Origin: Limonium bicolor | Lineage: Eukaryota; Streptophyta; Magnoliopsida; Caryophyllales; Plumbaginaceae | NCBI GenBank assembly: GCA_023374045.1 | Contig: CM041781.1 | Span: 144,638,982-144,702,981 of the forward strand | Reading direction: 5' to 3' | Length of the DNA: 64,000 bases | Shown: positions 1-13,100 of the stretch, piece by piece | How the letters are laid out: each line of letters starts with the position of its first letter | Numbering within the stretch: position 1 is the stretch's first letter | Program-made: the position numbers and the translations under genes | Notes under the pieces: model-generated | The model's input: only the letters and a program-made list of their open reading frames with translations | Database searches by the model: none | Told to the model about the DNA's origin: nothing

Positions 1-580
1 AAGTGAGGCTTCCACGAAGTAGAGTCCGGTGGTGATTAACGAATTACCGGCATACTTCATGACCTTGAATGAAGAAAACAGTTTTCTAGAGTAGTTGTAT
101 CAGAAGGATAAGAGGAACCTTAGTCGATTATATGGTGGCATGGGGGACTATATGAAGATAAAGTGGAACCAGATCGCCCGGTTGATGAGTTTCATGACTT
201 ATGGATGGAAACGAAAGTGGAGAAGGTAGACACTTCTCCATCTTCAGTTTGGATTGGATTCGCATCTTCTTTCAGTTTTGACCATCGATAGGTCGGAGAA
301 TCTTCAAACACTTGGACATGAATGTCTGTAGATTGCATGCAGTCAATTGGAATACTAGCCACACATTGTTGATGTGGGGTGCATCATACCTTTTAAAAGA
401 AACTAGATGAAAAACTCTTGGCAATTAAAAAGATTGAGAGATTCCCCCTAAGTATGATTCCCCCTAAGTTTGCATGTTAAGCGACTTTAACAAATGATAG
501 CAATAAGTGATAGTTTTTATGCACAATAAGTGACAGCTTCTATACACAATAAATGACAGCTTTTATGTTATACTATAACC
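1..580 (+). repeat. Left arm of a long palindrome (continues off-window)
   Basis: Positions 1-580 are the reverse complement, with small indels, of 603-747 joined to 14755-15164. The centre lies near 591 (the block ending in TACTATAACC at 580 faces GGTTATAGTA starting at 603, with a 22 nt loop). Position 1 pairs with about 15164. The outer 400 bp of both arms contain a short open stretch (left arm, plus strand, about 46-230) that I could not assign to a family. The inner part carries CTTGGCAATTAAAA and doubled ATTCCCCCTAAGT motifs. Confidence 0.85.
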
Positions 581-602
581 ATAGTAGAAAGTTATCTACT
601 AA

Positions 603-747
603 GGTTATAGTATAACATAAAAGCAGTCACTTATTGTGCATAAAAACTATCACTTATTGCTATCATTTCTTAAAGTCGCTTAACATGCAACTCAGGGGGA
701 ATCATACTTAGGGGGAATCTCTCAATCGTTTTAATTGCCAAGATTTT
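603..747 (-). repeat. Right arm of the palindrome, inner part
   Basis: This is the reverse complement of the left arm from about 580 back to about 417. It ends at 747, where the LTR of LARD-1 begins; the arm resumes at 14755 after that 14 kb insertion. Confidence 0.85.
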
Positions 748-3118
748 TGAAATACCCCAAACCTTGATATGTGGTTTAAATATCAAATTATGGTATGTAA
801 AGGCTAAAAAGTGCCTTAGTAACATCAGTGAACAATTTAAACCTAATAAATACAATAAAATAAAGCATTAAGACACAGTTTGAGCAAAACATGCTCTAAG
901 CTATGAGTGAACTTGGTTAGGACCCAAAGAGCCTACCAAGACTTGATAACATTTAATTATGATTTATTAAGGCTAATAAGTCCTTAAGAAACTTGGTAGA
1001 CAATGAAACCAAACAAAACACAAGGTAATACCTTAAAGTCATATGAGGAAAATGTGCTCTAAGCTTGGTATAAATGTGTAAAAGACTAATGGTCATACCT
1101 ATACCTTATTATATGTTAATGAACATATTAAATCAATTACTAAAGAAAACCAAGCTTGAAAACAAGTTAAAACACAAAATGTGCTTTAAGGAGTCTTAAA
1201 GCACGTTTTTGAAAAAATTGTCTTGTAAATGAGTTTGAATGGCTAAATGACCATCATTACTCTTTAATTAACATGTGTACTATATAGTATCACATTTGGG
1301 TGGCCATATTAGTGGGAAATCAAAATTTCACTTCTATGTGCCTTGTTATAGGTGAATAGTGATTTTTATAACTAGTTTGTAACATATAATGTTATAAGTG
1401 ATTAAGTTGGTCAACAAAGACCAAAACACCCTTCTATTAAAATGGGGGCCGTTTTCTAAGGTGTGACTCACCACATTTGAACAAATAAGTAAGTTAAGTA
1501 ATGACAAAGCAAAAGTACTATTTGCTTTAGCTTAAATATCTCCAAAAGCAATTGTTATCTTCATTCTCTCATTCCTTCCTTCATTTCCCACGATGGCCTT
1601 CTTCTTCCTCCTCTCTCCATCGGTTTCCAACAGCCCACACTCATTCTTCATCTTCTTTCACTTGTAACTTGTGATTCCCTTGGCCAAATCAATTCCAAGA
1701 CCACATTTGTCTTAGTTAGGTCAAGCTCTACACTTCTACCTTTTCAAATCTTCAAGAACTCCATTTTGGTGCCATGAAGATTCACCATTGAAGGAGCTTG
1801 AGCTCACCTTTTCACATATTCATGCTCTCCTTTGCTTCAAGGTAAGGAACTCAAAGAAATCCATGTTTCCTCCATGTTTCATGTTGTCCTAAAAATTCAC
1901 CTCACAATGGTGTATTTATTATCTGTTTGTTTTAGCTTCATTTGATCTTCCAAGGGCTAGGAGGAGTCTCTTATACTTATTCAAGTTCTCTTCCAATTCC
2001 AAGGTAAAACAATTACCTTAATGTTGTAAAAAACAATATGTGTAACTAGGGTTTACAATGGGGAGAAGCATAATGCTTGAATACTCATTCTAGTTTGTAT
2101 AATGTTTAATATGTTGAAAGGGACCAATGCCCTACCGGTTTACAAGGAACCAAGAAAGAATTTGTGAGGAAAAAGAGGTAAACAAACTATCTCAATGTAG
2201 TTTAAATGCCTTAGGAAAATGAGCTTGATTTGCTTGTTAAAACTACCTAAAGAGCAAATGGCAAATGAGCTAGTGACATGTCTCAAGGAGTTTATTAAAG
2301 GAATATGTATTGTTGGGTGTATTTGCAGTGTCAAAGGCATTATTATGTGGGAAATCAGTGTTTAGGTTTATGCAATTTAAGGGCCTAAGAGCCATGCATT
2401 AAGGGCCTAAGTGCCAAGCAATTTAATTTATGCACTATATTGTGATGTAGTGCTTAATGTGTGAAGTTTGGTGTATAAAATGTGTTGATGGATTTTAGGT
2501 GTTTGAGTGAAATAAGGTAAAACCTAAGTGGTTGGATGTGAGTATATATAGAGAAGCTATGGCCAAATTGGGAAATGTGTAAGAAGTTTTAAGTGTTTAA
2601 TGTGAGTGTTGGTGAAACTAGGAAGTGTTAAAAGTGAATGAATGTTTACATGAGAAGAAACATGTGTTAAGGTGATTTGGAGTGATGCAGGATTTAGGTG
2701 TTGTCTTGGAAGTTCTAGGAGTTCTATGGGTGTTTTGTGAATGTATTAAAGTCTTGGAGGAGTTGTTAAAGGTTTAGGTAATGTTGGTGTTCAAGGAATA
2801 AGTGATGTTTAGGTATGATGTGAAAAAGGAGATTTAGTTAGTAAGAAAAAGAAGTTTGAGAGTGATGATAAGGTGTAGAGGATACACCTTGGTATTTTAG
2901 TCATTATAGGTGAAGGCCACCTAGAAATCATAAGGAGAAAACATTGTAAGTGTTAGGAATTTTGTGGAGATATAAGTAAAGGTTTAAGGAATTAGGGAAA
3001 ATAGTTTTGTGTTTAAGAATATCTTAGGGGTGTTTTGAAGTGCCAAATGATGTTAGAACACATTAAGAGCCTTAGGAGAAGTTTTGGTGAAGATTTGCAA
3101 AGTTTGGGTAAGTTTAGG

Positions 3119-3372
3119 AGGCGACCGACCCAGGGGCCGACCCAGTTTGTGGGTCGGTCGAGCCTCTGTAAAATGTTAGGAAAGTGTTCGGTAATGGACC
3201 GACCCAGAAGGTTGGGTCGGACATGGTCGTGCGGTCAAGTTTCAAAGGTGGAAAATGTTCGCACATGGACCGCCCGAATGGTGGGTCGACGTGGGTCGGA
3301 CGGGCATGTTTGTAAGGAAGTAAAAGGGGTCTGTAATGGACCGACCCAGATGTGGGTCGGTCGGTGGGTCGG
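3119..3372 (+). repeat. CpG-rich cluster of short inverted repeats in LARD-1 5' LTR
   Basis: About four units with a core like GGACCGACCCAG facing GGGTCGGTC, separated by AT-rich spacers with repeated GTAATGGACCGACCCAG. It stands out as GC- and CpG-rich in a strongly AT-rich LTR. The 3' LTR copy is at 12588-12848. Confidence 0.85.
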
Positions 3373-4836
3373 TCGGACCAAAAATGTTGTTTAAGGTTAT
3401 GAAATGATATGTGATGAAGGGGATTGGTAGGTAATGATGTTATAAGGATGTTAAGGACATGTTAGGGAGTTTTAATGACACCTAAGTGGGTTAAAGTTGT
3501 ATTAAATGTAAGAGTGAAACAAGTTAAAAATGTTAAGTTATGTAACTAAGTTAACGGGGAAAAATTAAGCATTGACATTAAATGATCAAGCAAACCCCGA
3601 TGTTAATGAAAACACGTGTGATGTTAACAGTTGTTCGAGAATTGCTCGAGGAACATATATGGACAGGATAAGTGGACTCCGGTGACAGGTATGGTTTTTC
3701 TTGCAACCTGCGTCCTACCGGATTACACCGGCTTGTATGCCAATGTGTTTTTCTGTATGTTTGCCACGTTGTAAGATAAAACATGTAATGAGTTTACAGT
3801 AATTCATATATGTGGCGTGTTCACTCCGATACCATTTAACCTCGGCAGTGTTAACCTTAGTTAACTGAGTCTAGGATCACATGAGAGTTCGGTATTCGGA
3901 GCAAACGACCCGTACCATGGGACGTACTAACCACGGCTATGCTGTGTTAATGTGTGATATGTGTATGTGAATGTAGGGCCTCCCTTGTGTGTTCAACCCA
4001 GTTGCAATACTGTATGTGTTGTTATGTGATAGGCTCCATATGGGGTTCTAACTAATATCTAAAGTGAGTATGTACTAACAGTAGTGAGGAATCCGGTTTG
4101 CCGGTCGCAGCGTTGTTTGGGAGGGTATCCTTCCTAGCCTTACCCTTCTCTTTGTTATGGTTGTTTCCCTCACGGGTTATGATCTCCCATTAGCTTACTC
4201 CAAAGCTTACCTATTCTGACTTATGATCGGTTTAGTGGGAACCTGTGTTTGTGTGGTGTGTTAGGGCCTCCAACCCGAACCGCCTTAACTTAAGTTACTC
4301 GTCCAACTATTAGGACGGTAATGAGTGTTGGTGTTATTGTATAACGAGCTTATCATGAGACTGGCAACATTCTCGAGGCTCACCAGTGTGTTTGTGATGT
4401 TTGGGTCGGTTCCTAAGCGAACCATTCCCGTTGTGTTATGTGTTTTGTTGTGATGCAGTATTCATTGCGGTATTATGTTGTACGTAGAAACGTACCAAGT
4501 GTTGTTAAGTGTTGTATGTAGTGTGTGTTATAGGTTGTATAATGTGGAGTGTGTTGTATAATGTGGAGTGTGTGGATCATGGATATGAATCCCAGTTTGT
4601 GATAAGAGGCGTTTAAGGACAACCCGATTTAAGGGTATGTGTCGCCTATTAAGGAAGTAGCTCCATCAGAGGAGGAACACTCTAGGGATGATGAATACCT
4701 TGAGTGACTTATTAAGTAAGGATGTATTATCCGGTTGTTGAGCCCATTGAGGCGAAATGTTAAGTGATTGTGTGTTTATTGTTACATGCATGATTTAAAT
4801 ATAATCAACTGCATGTTAAGACGACAATTAGTTGTG

Positions 4837-4927
4837 CGTGGCCCGGTAGCATGTGGGCTGCGGGATTACCATACCAGCAAAGGTGCTAGCCCTTGGGGCC
4901 ACCCCTTTCTCTTCTTTCCTATTTCAG
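4837..4927 (+). promoter_or_regulatory. Splice-acceptor-like block near LTR 3' end
   Basis: A G/C-rich hairpin-prone stretch (AGCAAAGGTGCT, then CTTGGGGCCACCCC) is followed by a pyrimidine run ending TTTCCTATTTCAG at 4927, 352 bp before the LTR end. Equivalent blocks lie at matching places in the other LTR families. That it is a functional 3' splice site is inference. Confidence 0.5.
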
Positions 4928-5283
4928 GTGCGAAGTGCTGGAAGCCGTTCGAGAGTAGGACGGGTAGTCATTGTACATGGGTAAACTTTTAAGTGTATGT
5001 ATACAGTAGGTGTAGTAAGACCGATATTGTTGTCGGCACCAGTTTATAATACTCGGTATAGTTGATAAGGTGTATGTTATTGTTGTTATTAATGAAAAGG
5101 GACAAGGATGTATAGTTGCTCGGGAATTTAGCCCATCAGACCGGTACATTGTGTATGTATTAGCCTTGTTAGCCACGTGGGTGGCTAACGGCGTGTAACA
5201 CCAGCAAGTTAAGTAATGTGATGAGATTTTTCTTCCGCTGCAGTGTATTGTAAGTATGTTATGTTGGATGGGTGTTACAAAAG

Positions 5284-5308
5284 TGGTATCAGAGCGAAGT
5301 ATCGCTCT
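5284..5308 (+). promoter_or_regulatory. Primer-binding site (initiator tRNA-Met) with overlapping hairpin
   Basis: TGGTATCAGAGC (5284-5295), four bases after the LTR, is the standard complement of the initiator tRNA-Met 3' end. Its last five bases are the start of a perfect hairpin: AGAGCGA, loop AGTA, TCGCTCT (5291-5308). LARD-2 keeps the hairpin with a changed base pair. Confidence 0.9.
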
Positions 5309-6110
5309 GATGACTGAATTACCGAGCTTAGGAAGTATCGAGTTAGGATTTAGTACTTTGGGTTAAGGGTTGAGTGATAGCGTGAGAGATACGCTAGTTA
5401 GGAACTACCAGTGACTACTGGAAACCTACAATATCCTTCCCACCCTCCACCTCCCTGTATATAACTTGGGGAAACAACGCCAGAGAGATGGAAGTCCACT
5501 CTCATACTCGGGAATACCCGATCTGGCTGTTATTATATACCTTTAGGGTACGGAGAACCTGTCATACGGTAGATCCCGGAAACTGGGAATCCCGGAGACG
5601 GTTTCCATCTAAACAGTGTTAACCGCATTTCATAGCAATGAGTGAGGGATCTTGTATATTGGAGAATAGAATTTCCGGCAACATGGGTCGACATGCAGAG
5701 CAGTCGAGTACAACCAGCTTGCAACGCACCAACCGTGCAACAGGCAAGAAGTGGATTAGTAAAACCCGAGACGAGTGTCTACGGGACCACAGTTGATAAG
5801 TAGTACACCAACGGTATACCAACCGACAAAGGAACTACAACGTAGTGCCCAAACAAGAGACAAGTCTCAGTAACCACGACAAATACGTGGAACGGGCTGT
5901 AAGGAGGATACAATACTAGGACAAAAGGGGTCTCCCAGAATGGGAAGCACCCTAGTTAATGATTATCATGTGAAAACAGTGAGAAGTTACCTAGAAGAGT
6001 TATTATCAAGACAGTGAGATCAGTGAGGGCCAACAAGGCCACTGATGACAGTGCGGGTAAAAACAATACCACAACAGGTATGTGTTAAACTGATAGCCAG
6101 TTAGCATGGC

Positions 6111-6130
6111 GCACTTGCCATAGCAAGTGC
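6111..6130 (+). ncRNA. Conserved hairpin in LARD internal domain
   Basis: GCACTTGC, loop CATA, GCAAGTGC: a perfect 8 bp stem. LARD-2 has the same hairpin at 56113-56132 with a G-T wobble in place of one pair, in an otherwise diverged neighbourhood. Confidence 0.55.
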
Positions 6131-6618
6131 TGCTATAATAGGGCTGTTCGGGAAATTTATAACCACTACGAAGTACTTGGAAAAGTACAATAAAGTTAAA
6201 TATGATTGTCATAACCGTGGAAGGGCCTGTTAGCCTGACCTTTGTAATTGTAAGTACACCAGTCAGCAAGAAGCTAGACTTGGTTAAGGTAAGAAGATGT
6301 TGTGAAACTATGAAAATTTTTTTCAACCCAGATTTATTCAAACCCTTTCTTTTCAAAACCAGATTTTCTTTCAAACCAACACTTCTTTCCAACCTTCTTT
6401 TAAACCAAACCAGTAAAACCAAGGACAGTTGACAAGGATACAACAATGGATAAACCTTCCCTCGATTAAGTTCGGGAAGCAGGGAATGAATATTGTCACG
6501 GGACAATATAAGGGAGTTGACAACAGAATACTTCACCTAGGCGTGTGACGGACACTACAAGTGTACCAACTGTGTTGTGGGACGACCGCACTCCGATAGG
6601 AGCATGTGGGCCTGACAG

Positions 6619-6632
6619 ACCTACTTATGGGT
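6619..6632 (+). ncRNA. Covarying hairpin in LARD internal domain
   Basis: ACCTACTTATGGGT folds with five pairs. The LARD-2 counterpart GCTCATTTATGAGT (58486-58499) differs at several stem positions but still pairs: C-G becomes T-A and T-G becomes C-G. Flanks (GGCCTGACA before, TTAGT(T/C)GGGTAAGTAG after) are conserved. Confidence 0.5.
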
Positions 6633-8751
6633 TAGTTGGGTAAGTAGCAATGTATCAAAAAGATACCCCATATATGTATACGAGTAGAGTCCGAAACACG
6701 GGAAGTAGTCGACTCCGTCTACGGTCAGCAGTATAAATCAAACGAGAGCTAAGGATTACAAGGAATAGTTGAAGTTAAAGAATTCAGTTAAGTTAGCAAG
6801 ACTAAAAGGATTAGTGAATTCCTTTCAAGGAAATGTTTAAGAGTCAGGAGGTGCGAAGTGCACTAACTGCAATATAAAGACATCATATATGTCTTAAGGA
6901 TCCTTAGGGATAAACATGTTAGCTGGAATGGTGACCCAGCCTGTACATAGCTAAGCAGATGCCTAATGTGGACACATTAATGTGCAACAAACGGGATGAA
7001 ATTCCCAGAATGAGTACCTACACTACCAGGAAATGTTAATCTTCACAGAAGAAGATAATAACCAGTAAAGAACGCGAAAGGCGTAGCTAATGAAATGTAC
7101 CAATAAGTGTGAGCCAAATGTAATGGCATAACTTAGCAACACCCAGGAGAGATCCTTAAAGGGTGTTTGCATCAGCAATTGTTGCACGAAATAACGTGAC
7201 AGAAACATAAGGGTTGAAACTAACACCCAGTTTAGACATGAGTTGTCAGGAGACGGACTGACAAACCTAAGGGGCATCCCATGAAAGGAAACGTGATGCA
7301 ACGATCTTGTAATATTGTACAGAGAAGTACATGTGTGTGGACAGCCTATAATGAGCCCAGCTCAAGGCAAACAAGGCTCATAAGCCATAAGTAAGACATG
7401 TCACATAAATTCGATTGATGGTAGAAGTTTAGGTTGTATAAGCGAATAGAGTGGTAAACGAACCACTGCATTAAGAGTGGGGATACCTCGCGACATTGTG
7501 ACACCGCAGGAGCGGTAGTTATGTGGATCAAGTTCAAGAAATATGTTAAGGATGGACGACGTTATTATTGAAAAGAGCAGTTAGCTTGATAGCAAGTGTG
7601 TATAAAGTGAAACACCGAGCTGAATAACGCCGGCTTGTGACTCGAATGATCGATGCTCAAGGAGCATTCAGTTGTCATCCAATGAGGGATGAACCGTAAT
7701 GTGAATAATGTAAATTTATGTGTGGAAGCTAATATGATAGTAAATACGATGTGAGTTAGTATTATACAATAAGTACGGTGCGCAACAAGCGACCGTTGTA
7801 TAAATGTTGTCAACGATAATGTAACAGATAAAACCAGTTAAGAGTTAAACTCAGTGGAGATGCAAGATAAGTGATGTTAAACAAACTGAGCAATAAGCCA
7901 GTGGTAGGTATTGTGTGATGAGGAACTCAGTGTGAATTCCATGGCGAATCGCATAAGGGATTTACTGTCGAGAGTTTACGCCTCTGCACTCTGTATGACT
8001 GAGTGTTTTGGTATTGCACTTGTGCAGTAATGAACGAATGAGATAGCTAGGAATTGGAAACATGTTTGATTGTGGACAGATAATGTTATAATGGCCGATG
8101 CATAGGAAATGCAAGGCCGCACCAATAAAGAGTGCTTGTACAAAACCGAATGTGAAAACATGATTAACAGTAAGTGACTACACCAGCACTAACTGTCAAA
8201 TATCGGTATGGAATATACCCCAAATGTTGGAAATAGCTGAGAGAGCACTACACACTAGGTAGTAGCTCAATCTCAACCGACAGTAAGTCGGAAGGGAACA
8301 AGGCAATCATTGTAAAATACATAGTGGTATACACAATAAATTGTTATGAAAATTGTGAACTCACCGAATCCGCTCAGGGTAAAAGATACCGTGCGTCGGT
8401 TGAGAAACCATTGTTACCAAGATGAAGGTGACAATCGGGGATGTAGAATAACAAAAGGGGGAGTAATTAAGCTCTACAGTTATTAAAGTTTCGCAGCAGA
8501 AACTAGTGAACCAGTGATTCAAATGTACAACGTAAATAATGAACATGAGTGAATGGCTAATTATTAACGCCTAAAAGCCTCACAGGCCAGGACCGAAACG
8601 GTTATGAGTTACAACTCCAATGAGAATTCCTGGTTTAGGAACTAAACCGCCAATATGGTTGAGATCCTCTAATCAGAATCAGTTGTGTAATAGACCGCGT
8701 AAGTTAAAACACTTCACGACGGCAGAACATTTAAGCCAATGTTTAGTGACT

Positions 8752-8787
8752 GATTACGTGGGCGTAATCCCTTTTAAGGGGGGTAGA
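8752..8787 (+). promoter_or_regulatory. Internal hairpin plus second polypurine tract in LARD-1
   Basis: GATTACG, loop TGGG, CGTAATC (8752-8769) is followed two bases later by TTTTAAGGGGGGTAGA (8772-8787), the same 16-mer as the terminal polypurine tract at 10181-10196, but 1.4 kb upstream of the 3' LTR. LARD-2 has the same pair at 59384-59419. It may act as a central polypurine tract for plus-strand priming. Confidence 0.6.
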
Positions 8788-9842
8788 GCGCAAACCACTT
8801 AGTGTATATTACCGTACAAGTGTACGTAGTGTATGTGATTTATATTGTGCATAGCACAAAATCATATTATTGTTTTGATGATTGGTGTTGTGTTACGTAA
8901 ACATACACATTCATTCATGGTTTAATTGTGGTAATTGCGCACAGAAGATGCGAATACCATTGTGATAAGTGGTGTGTTTGTTAACAGTTGTGTGTGATAG
9001 TACAAGTGTGGGGAGTAGATAAACTCCCGGGGGAACAAAAGCCCCGACAGTGTATAAATGTAAAACCAGGTGTTGTATTTTGATAAAATACATGTGTACA
9101 TATATATATACTTTCATGAAAGGGTATGAAACCGACATAGAACCTAGTGAGAATAAGATTCCCTAGGCAACAGGATTAAAAGTGAATGGAGGTAACTGAT
9201 AGACGGAGTTCTATCCTTTGGAGATGTTGTGATCATGACTAGAATGATTCAAAAGATAGAAAATTGGAAATGAGTGACTTACTTGATGCTTGAAGATGAA
9301 GTGGGAGGTGGAACTTGATTTGCATGCGATCAAGGGAAGCAGAACACAAATTGGAGTGGAAGGATAGTTCAACACTGATGCTGATCACATCAGGGTTGGA
9401 TGACTCTTGAAACTCCCTATAAGTGGTCACGAATAACCACACTAATAAGAGAAGCAAAGAGCTTAAGTTGGACTTGGAGTTGTATGGTGTTTTCAAAAGA
9501 ATTTTCAATTGGTATTTTCAAACAATCGATTAATATTTTGAATAAAAGATCTTCCTATACTTAATCTAGTAAAGGATATTTTTGTAGTACTTGCTCACGA
9601 GCTGAGGACGCATGAGCCTTTGTCTTCGGACCGGTGACATGAGAAGTACATATGTTGAAAATTGAGTGAATGTTTTGATCTCCCTAAGGAACGGGGACCA
9701 GAAGGTGTCCATCGCGACCGTGTTCTGCGGGATCACAGTGTATATCAAAGATATTTTTGATTGCTATACATGCTCTGACATGTTGTGTGGTATGTGTAAC
9801 GAATGTTGTTTTGACGTGGATTTCCTAAAGTGTATACTATCA

Positions 9843-10083
9843 AGGCCTATGAGTCTAAATGTGTGGTGTTACGTAGACCTATGTGTCTAAGGACTGTTAT
9901 GTTATGGGGACCTATGTGTCCAAATGTTGTGATGTTACCCAAGACCAGTGAGTCCAAGGGGTTGTTATGTATGTGTAAATGTTGTTAGATACCCGGACCA
10001 TAGAGTCCGAGGTTATCATGTGGATATGTTATGTTATGTGTGGATGTGAATGTGTTGCCCGGACCATCAAGTCCGAGGTTGTG
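9843..10083 (+). repeat. Short tandem repeats with paired GGACC...AGTCC motifs
   Basis: About five degenerate units of 50-60 bp read (G)GACC-TATGTGTC/CAGTGAGTCC/CATAGAGTCC followed by TGTTATGT-like spacers. The last two units have the form CCCGGACCATNNAGTCCGAGG. A weaker single copy (GACCTTTGAGTCTTGTGATG) lies at the matching place in the AlkB element near 40808. Confidence 0.7.
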
Positions 10084-10160
10084 ATGTAAAGTGTGTATGG
10101 TTAAGGAAGTTTATTTCCAAGTGATTACTGTGTTCTAATCTAATGACATGTGAAAAGTGT

Positions 10161-10196
10161 GAACTTCGAGGACGAAGTTCTTTTAAGGGGGGTAGA
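10161..10196 (+). promoter_or_regulatory. Hairpin plus terminal polypurine tract of LARD-1
   Basis: GAACTTCG, loop AGGA, CGAAGTTC (10161-10180) abuts TTTTAAGGGGGGTAGA (10181-10196), which abuts the 3' LTR (10198). Same design, with covarying stem bases, in the AlkB element and in the RT-less element. Confidence 0.85.
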
Positions 10197-10197
10197 T

Positions 10198-13100
10198 TGA
10201 AATACCCCAAACCTTGATATGTGGTTTAAATATCAAATTATGGTATGTAAAGGCTAAAAAGTGCCTTAGTAACATCAGTGAACAATTTAAACCATATAAA
10301 TACAATAAAGCATTAAGACACAGTTTGAGCAAAAACATGCTCTAAGCTATGAGTGAACTTGGTTAGGACCCAAAGAGCCTACCAAGACTTGATAACATTT
10401 AATTATGATTTATTAAGGCTAAATAAGTCCTTAAGAAACTTGGTAGACAATGAAACCAAACAAAACACAAGGTAATACCTTAAAGTCAAATGAGCGAAAT
10501 GTGCTCTAAGCTTGGTAAAATGTGTAAAAGACCTAATGGTCATACCTATACCTTATTTATATGTTAATGAACATATTAAATCAATTACTAAAGAAAACCA
10601 AGCTTGAAAACAAGTTAAAACACAAAATGTGCTTTAAGGAGTCTTAAAGCACGTTTTTGAAAAAATTGTCTTGTAAATGAGTTTTGAATGGCTAAATGAC
10701 CATCATTACTCTTTAATTAACATGTTACTATATAGTATCACATTTGGGTGGCCATATTAGTGGGAAATCAAAATTTCACTTCTATGTGCCTTGTTATAGG
10801 TGAATAGTGATTTTTATAACTAGTTTGTAACATATAATGTTATAAGTGATTAAGTTGGTCAACAAAGACCAAAACACCCTTCTATTAAAATGGGGGCCGG
10901 TTTTCTAAGGTGTGACTCACCACATTTGAACAAATAAGTAAGTTAAGTAATGACAAAGCAAAAGTACTATTTGCTTTTAGCTTAAATATCTCCAAAAGCA
11001 ATTGTTATCTTCATTCTCTCATTCCTTCCTTCATTTCCCACGATGGCCTTCTTCTTCCTCCTCTCTCCATCGGTTTCCAACAGCCCACACTCATTCTTCA
11101 TCTTCTTTCACTTGTAACTTGTGATTCCCTTGGCCAAATCAAATTCCAAGACCACATTTGTCTTAGTTAGGTCAAGCTCTACACTTCTACCTTTTCAAAT
11201 CTTCAAGAACTCCATTTTGGTGCCATGAAGATTCACCATTGAAGGAGCTTGAGCTCACCTTTTCACATATTCATGCTCTCCTTTGCTTCAAGGTAAGGAA
11301 ACTCAAAGAAAATCCATGTTTCCTCCATGTTTCATGTTGTCCGAAAATTCACCTCACAATGGTGTATTTATCTTGTTTGTTTTAGCTTCATTTGAATCTT
11401 CCAAGGGCTAGGAGGAGTCCTCTCTTGATACTTATTCAAGTTCTCTTCCAATTCCAAGGTAAAACAATTACCTTAATGTGTTAAAAACAATATGTGTAAC
11501 TAGGGTTTACAATGGGGAGAAGCATAATGCTTGAATACTCATTCTATTGTTTGTATAATGTTTAATAGTTGAAAAGGGACCAAATGCCCTACCGGTTTTA
11601 CAAGGAACCAAGAAAGAATTTGTGAGGAAAAAGAGGTAAACAAACTATCTCAATGTAGTTTAAATGCCTTAGGAAAATGAGCTTGATTTGCTTGTTAAAA
11701 CTACCTAAAGAGCAAATGGCAAATGAGCTAGTGAAATGCTCTCAAGGAGTTTATTAAAGGAATATGTATTGTTGGGTGTATTTGCAGGTCAAAGGCATTA
11801 TTATGTGGGAAATTCAGTGTTTAAGGTTTATGCAATTTAAGGGCCTAAGAGCCATGCATTTAAGGGCCTAAGTGCCAAGCAATTTAAGTTATGATATTGT
11901 GATGTAGTGCTTAATGTGTGAAGTTTGTGTATAAATGTGTTTGATGGATTTAGGTGTTTTGAGTGAAATAAGGTAAAAACCTAAGTGGTTGGATGTGAGT
12001 ATATACTAGAGAAGCTATGGCCAAATTTGGGAAATGTGTAAGAAGTTTTAAGTGTTTAATGTGAGTGTTGGTGAACTAGGAAGTGTTAAAAGTGAATGAA
12101 TGTTTACATGAGAAGAAAACATGTGTTAAGGTGATTTGGAGTGATGCAAGGATTTAGGTGTTGTCTTGGAAGTTCTAGGAGTTCTATGGGTGTTTTGTGA
12201 ATGTATTAAAGTCTTGGAGGAGTTGTTAAAGGTTTAGGTAATGTTGGTGTTCAAGGAATAAGTGATGTTTAGGTATGATGTGAAAAAGGAGATTTAGTTA
12301 GTAAGAAAAGAAGTTTGAGAGATGATGATAAGGTGTAGAGGATACACCTTGGTATTTTAGTCATTATAGGTGAAAGGCCACCTAGAAATCATAAGGAGAA
12401 AACATTGTAAGTGTTAGGAATTTTGTGGAGATATAAGTAAAGGTTTAAGGAATTAGGGAAAATAGTTTTGTGAGTGTTTAAGAATATCTTAGGGGGTGTT
12501 TGAAGTGCCAAATGATGTTAGAACACATTAAGAGGCCTTAGGAGAAGTTTGGTGAAGATTTGACAAAGTTTGGGTAAGTTTAGGAGGCGACCGACCCAGG
12601 GGCCGACCCAGTTTGTGGGTCGGTCGAGCTCTGTAAAATGTTAGGAAAGTGTTCGGTAATGGACCGACCCAGAAGGTTGGGTCGGACATGGGTCGGTCGG
12701 TCAAGTTTCAAAGGTGGAAAAATGTTCGCACATGGACCGACCCAGAATGGTGGGTCGGACGTGGGTCGGACGGGCATGTTTGTAGGAAGTAAAAGGGGTC
12801 TGTAATGGACCGACCCAGATGTGGGTCGGTCGGTGGGTCGGTCGGACCAAAATGTGTTTAAGGTTATGAAATGATATGTGATGAAGGGGATTGGTAGGTA
12901 ATGATGTTATAAGGATGTTAAGGACATGTTAGGGGAGTTTTAATGACACCTAAGTGGGTTAAAAGTTGTATTAAAATGTAAGAGTGAAACAAGTTAAAAT
13001 GTTAAGTTATGTAACTAAGTTAACGGGGAAAAATTAAGCATTGACATTAAATGATCAAGCAAACCCCGATGTTAATGAAAACACGTGTGATGTTAACAGT

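Larger units (their letters stand above)
748..5279 (+). repeat. 5' LTR of LARD-1
   Basis: Starts TGAAATACCCCAAACC and ends ATGGGTGTTACA; aligned end to end with 10198-14749. In order it holds: an AT-rich start; a CT-rich tract about 1560-1660; possible 5' splice donors (AAGGTAA near 1840 and 2004); an acceptor-like TTTGCAG near 2328; a CpG-rich palindrome cluster (3119-3372); a region shared with other LTRs in the window (about 3600-4250); and an acceptor-like block ending at 4927. Differences from the 3' LTR are mostly one-base indels. Confidence 0.92.
5309..10160 (+). other. LARD-1 internal domain without recognisable coding sequence
   Basis: No retroviral domain was recognised in any frame; the longest open frames (for example minus 6006-6536) look like chance. 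Blocks shared with the LARD-2 internal domain lie just after the primer site, around 6105-6135, 6218-6285, 6530-6735 and 8750-9010, in the same order but with different spacing. The block at 6218-6285 (GGAAGGGCCTG, then ACACCAGTCAGCA and ACTTGG) could be a coding relic or a structured RNA; I cannot decide. Confidence 0.7.

Noticed and set aside
3035..3394. 119-codon plus frame over the LARD-1 palindrome cluster
   Set aside because: Product of the repeats; broken in the second LTR by indels.
6006..6536. 176-codon minus-strand open frame in LARD-1
   Set aside because: No domain, composition typical of AT-rich non-coding DNA, and it overlaps blocks shared with LARD-2 in which the frame is not kept.
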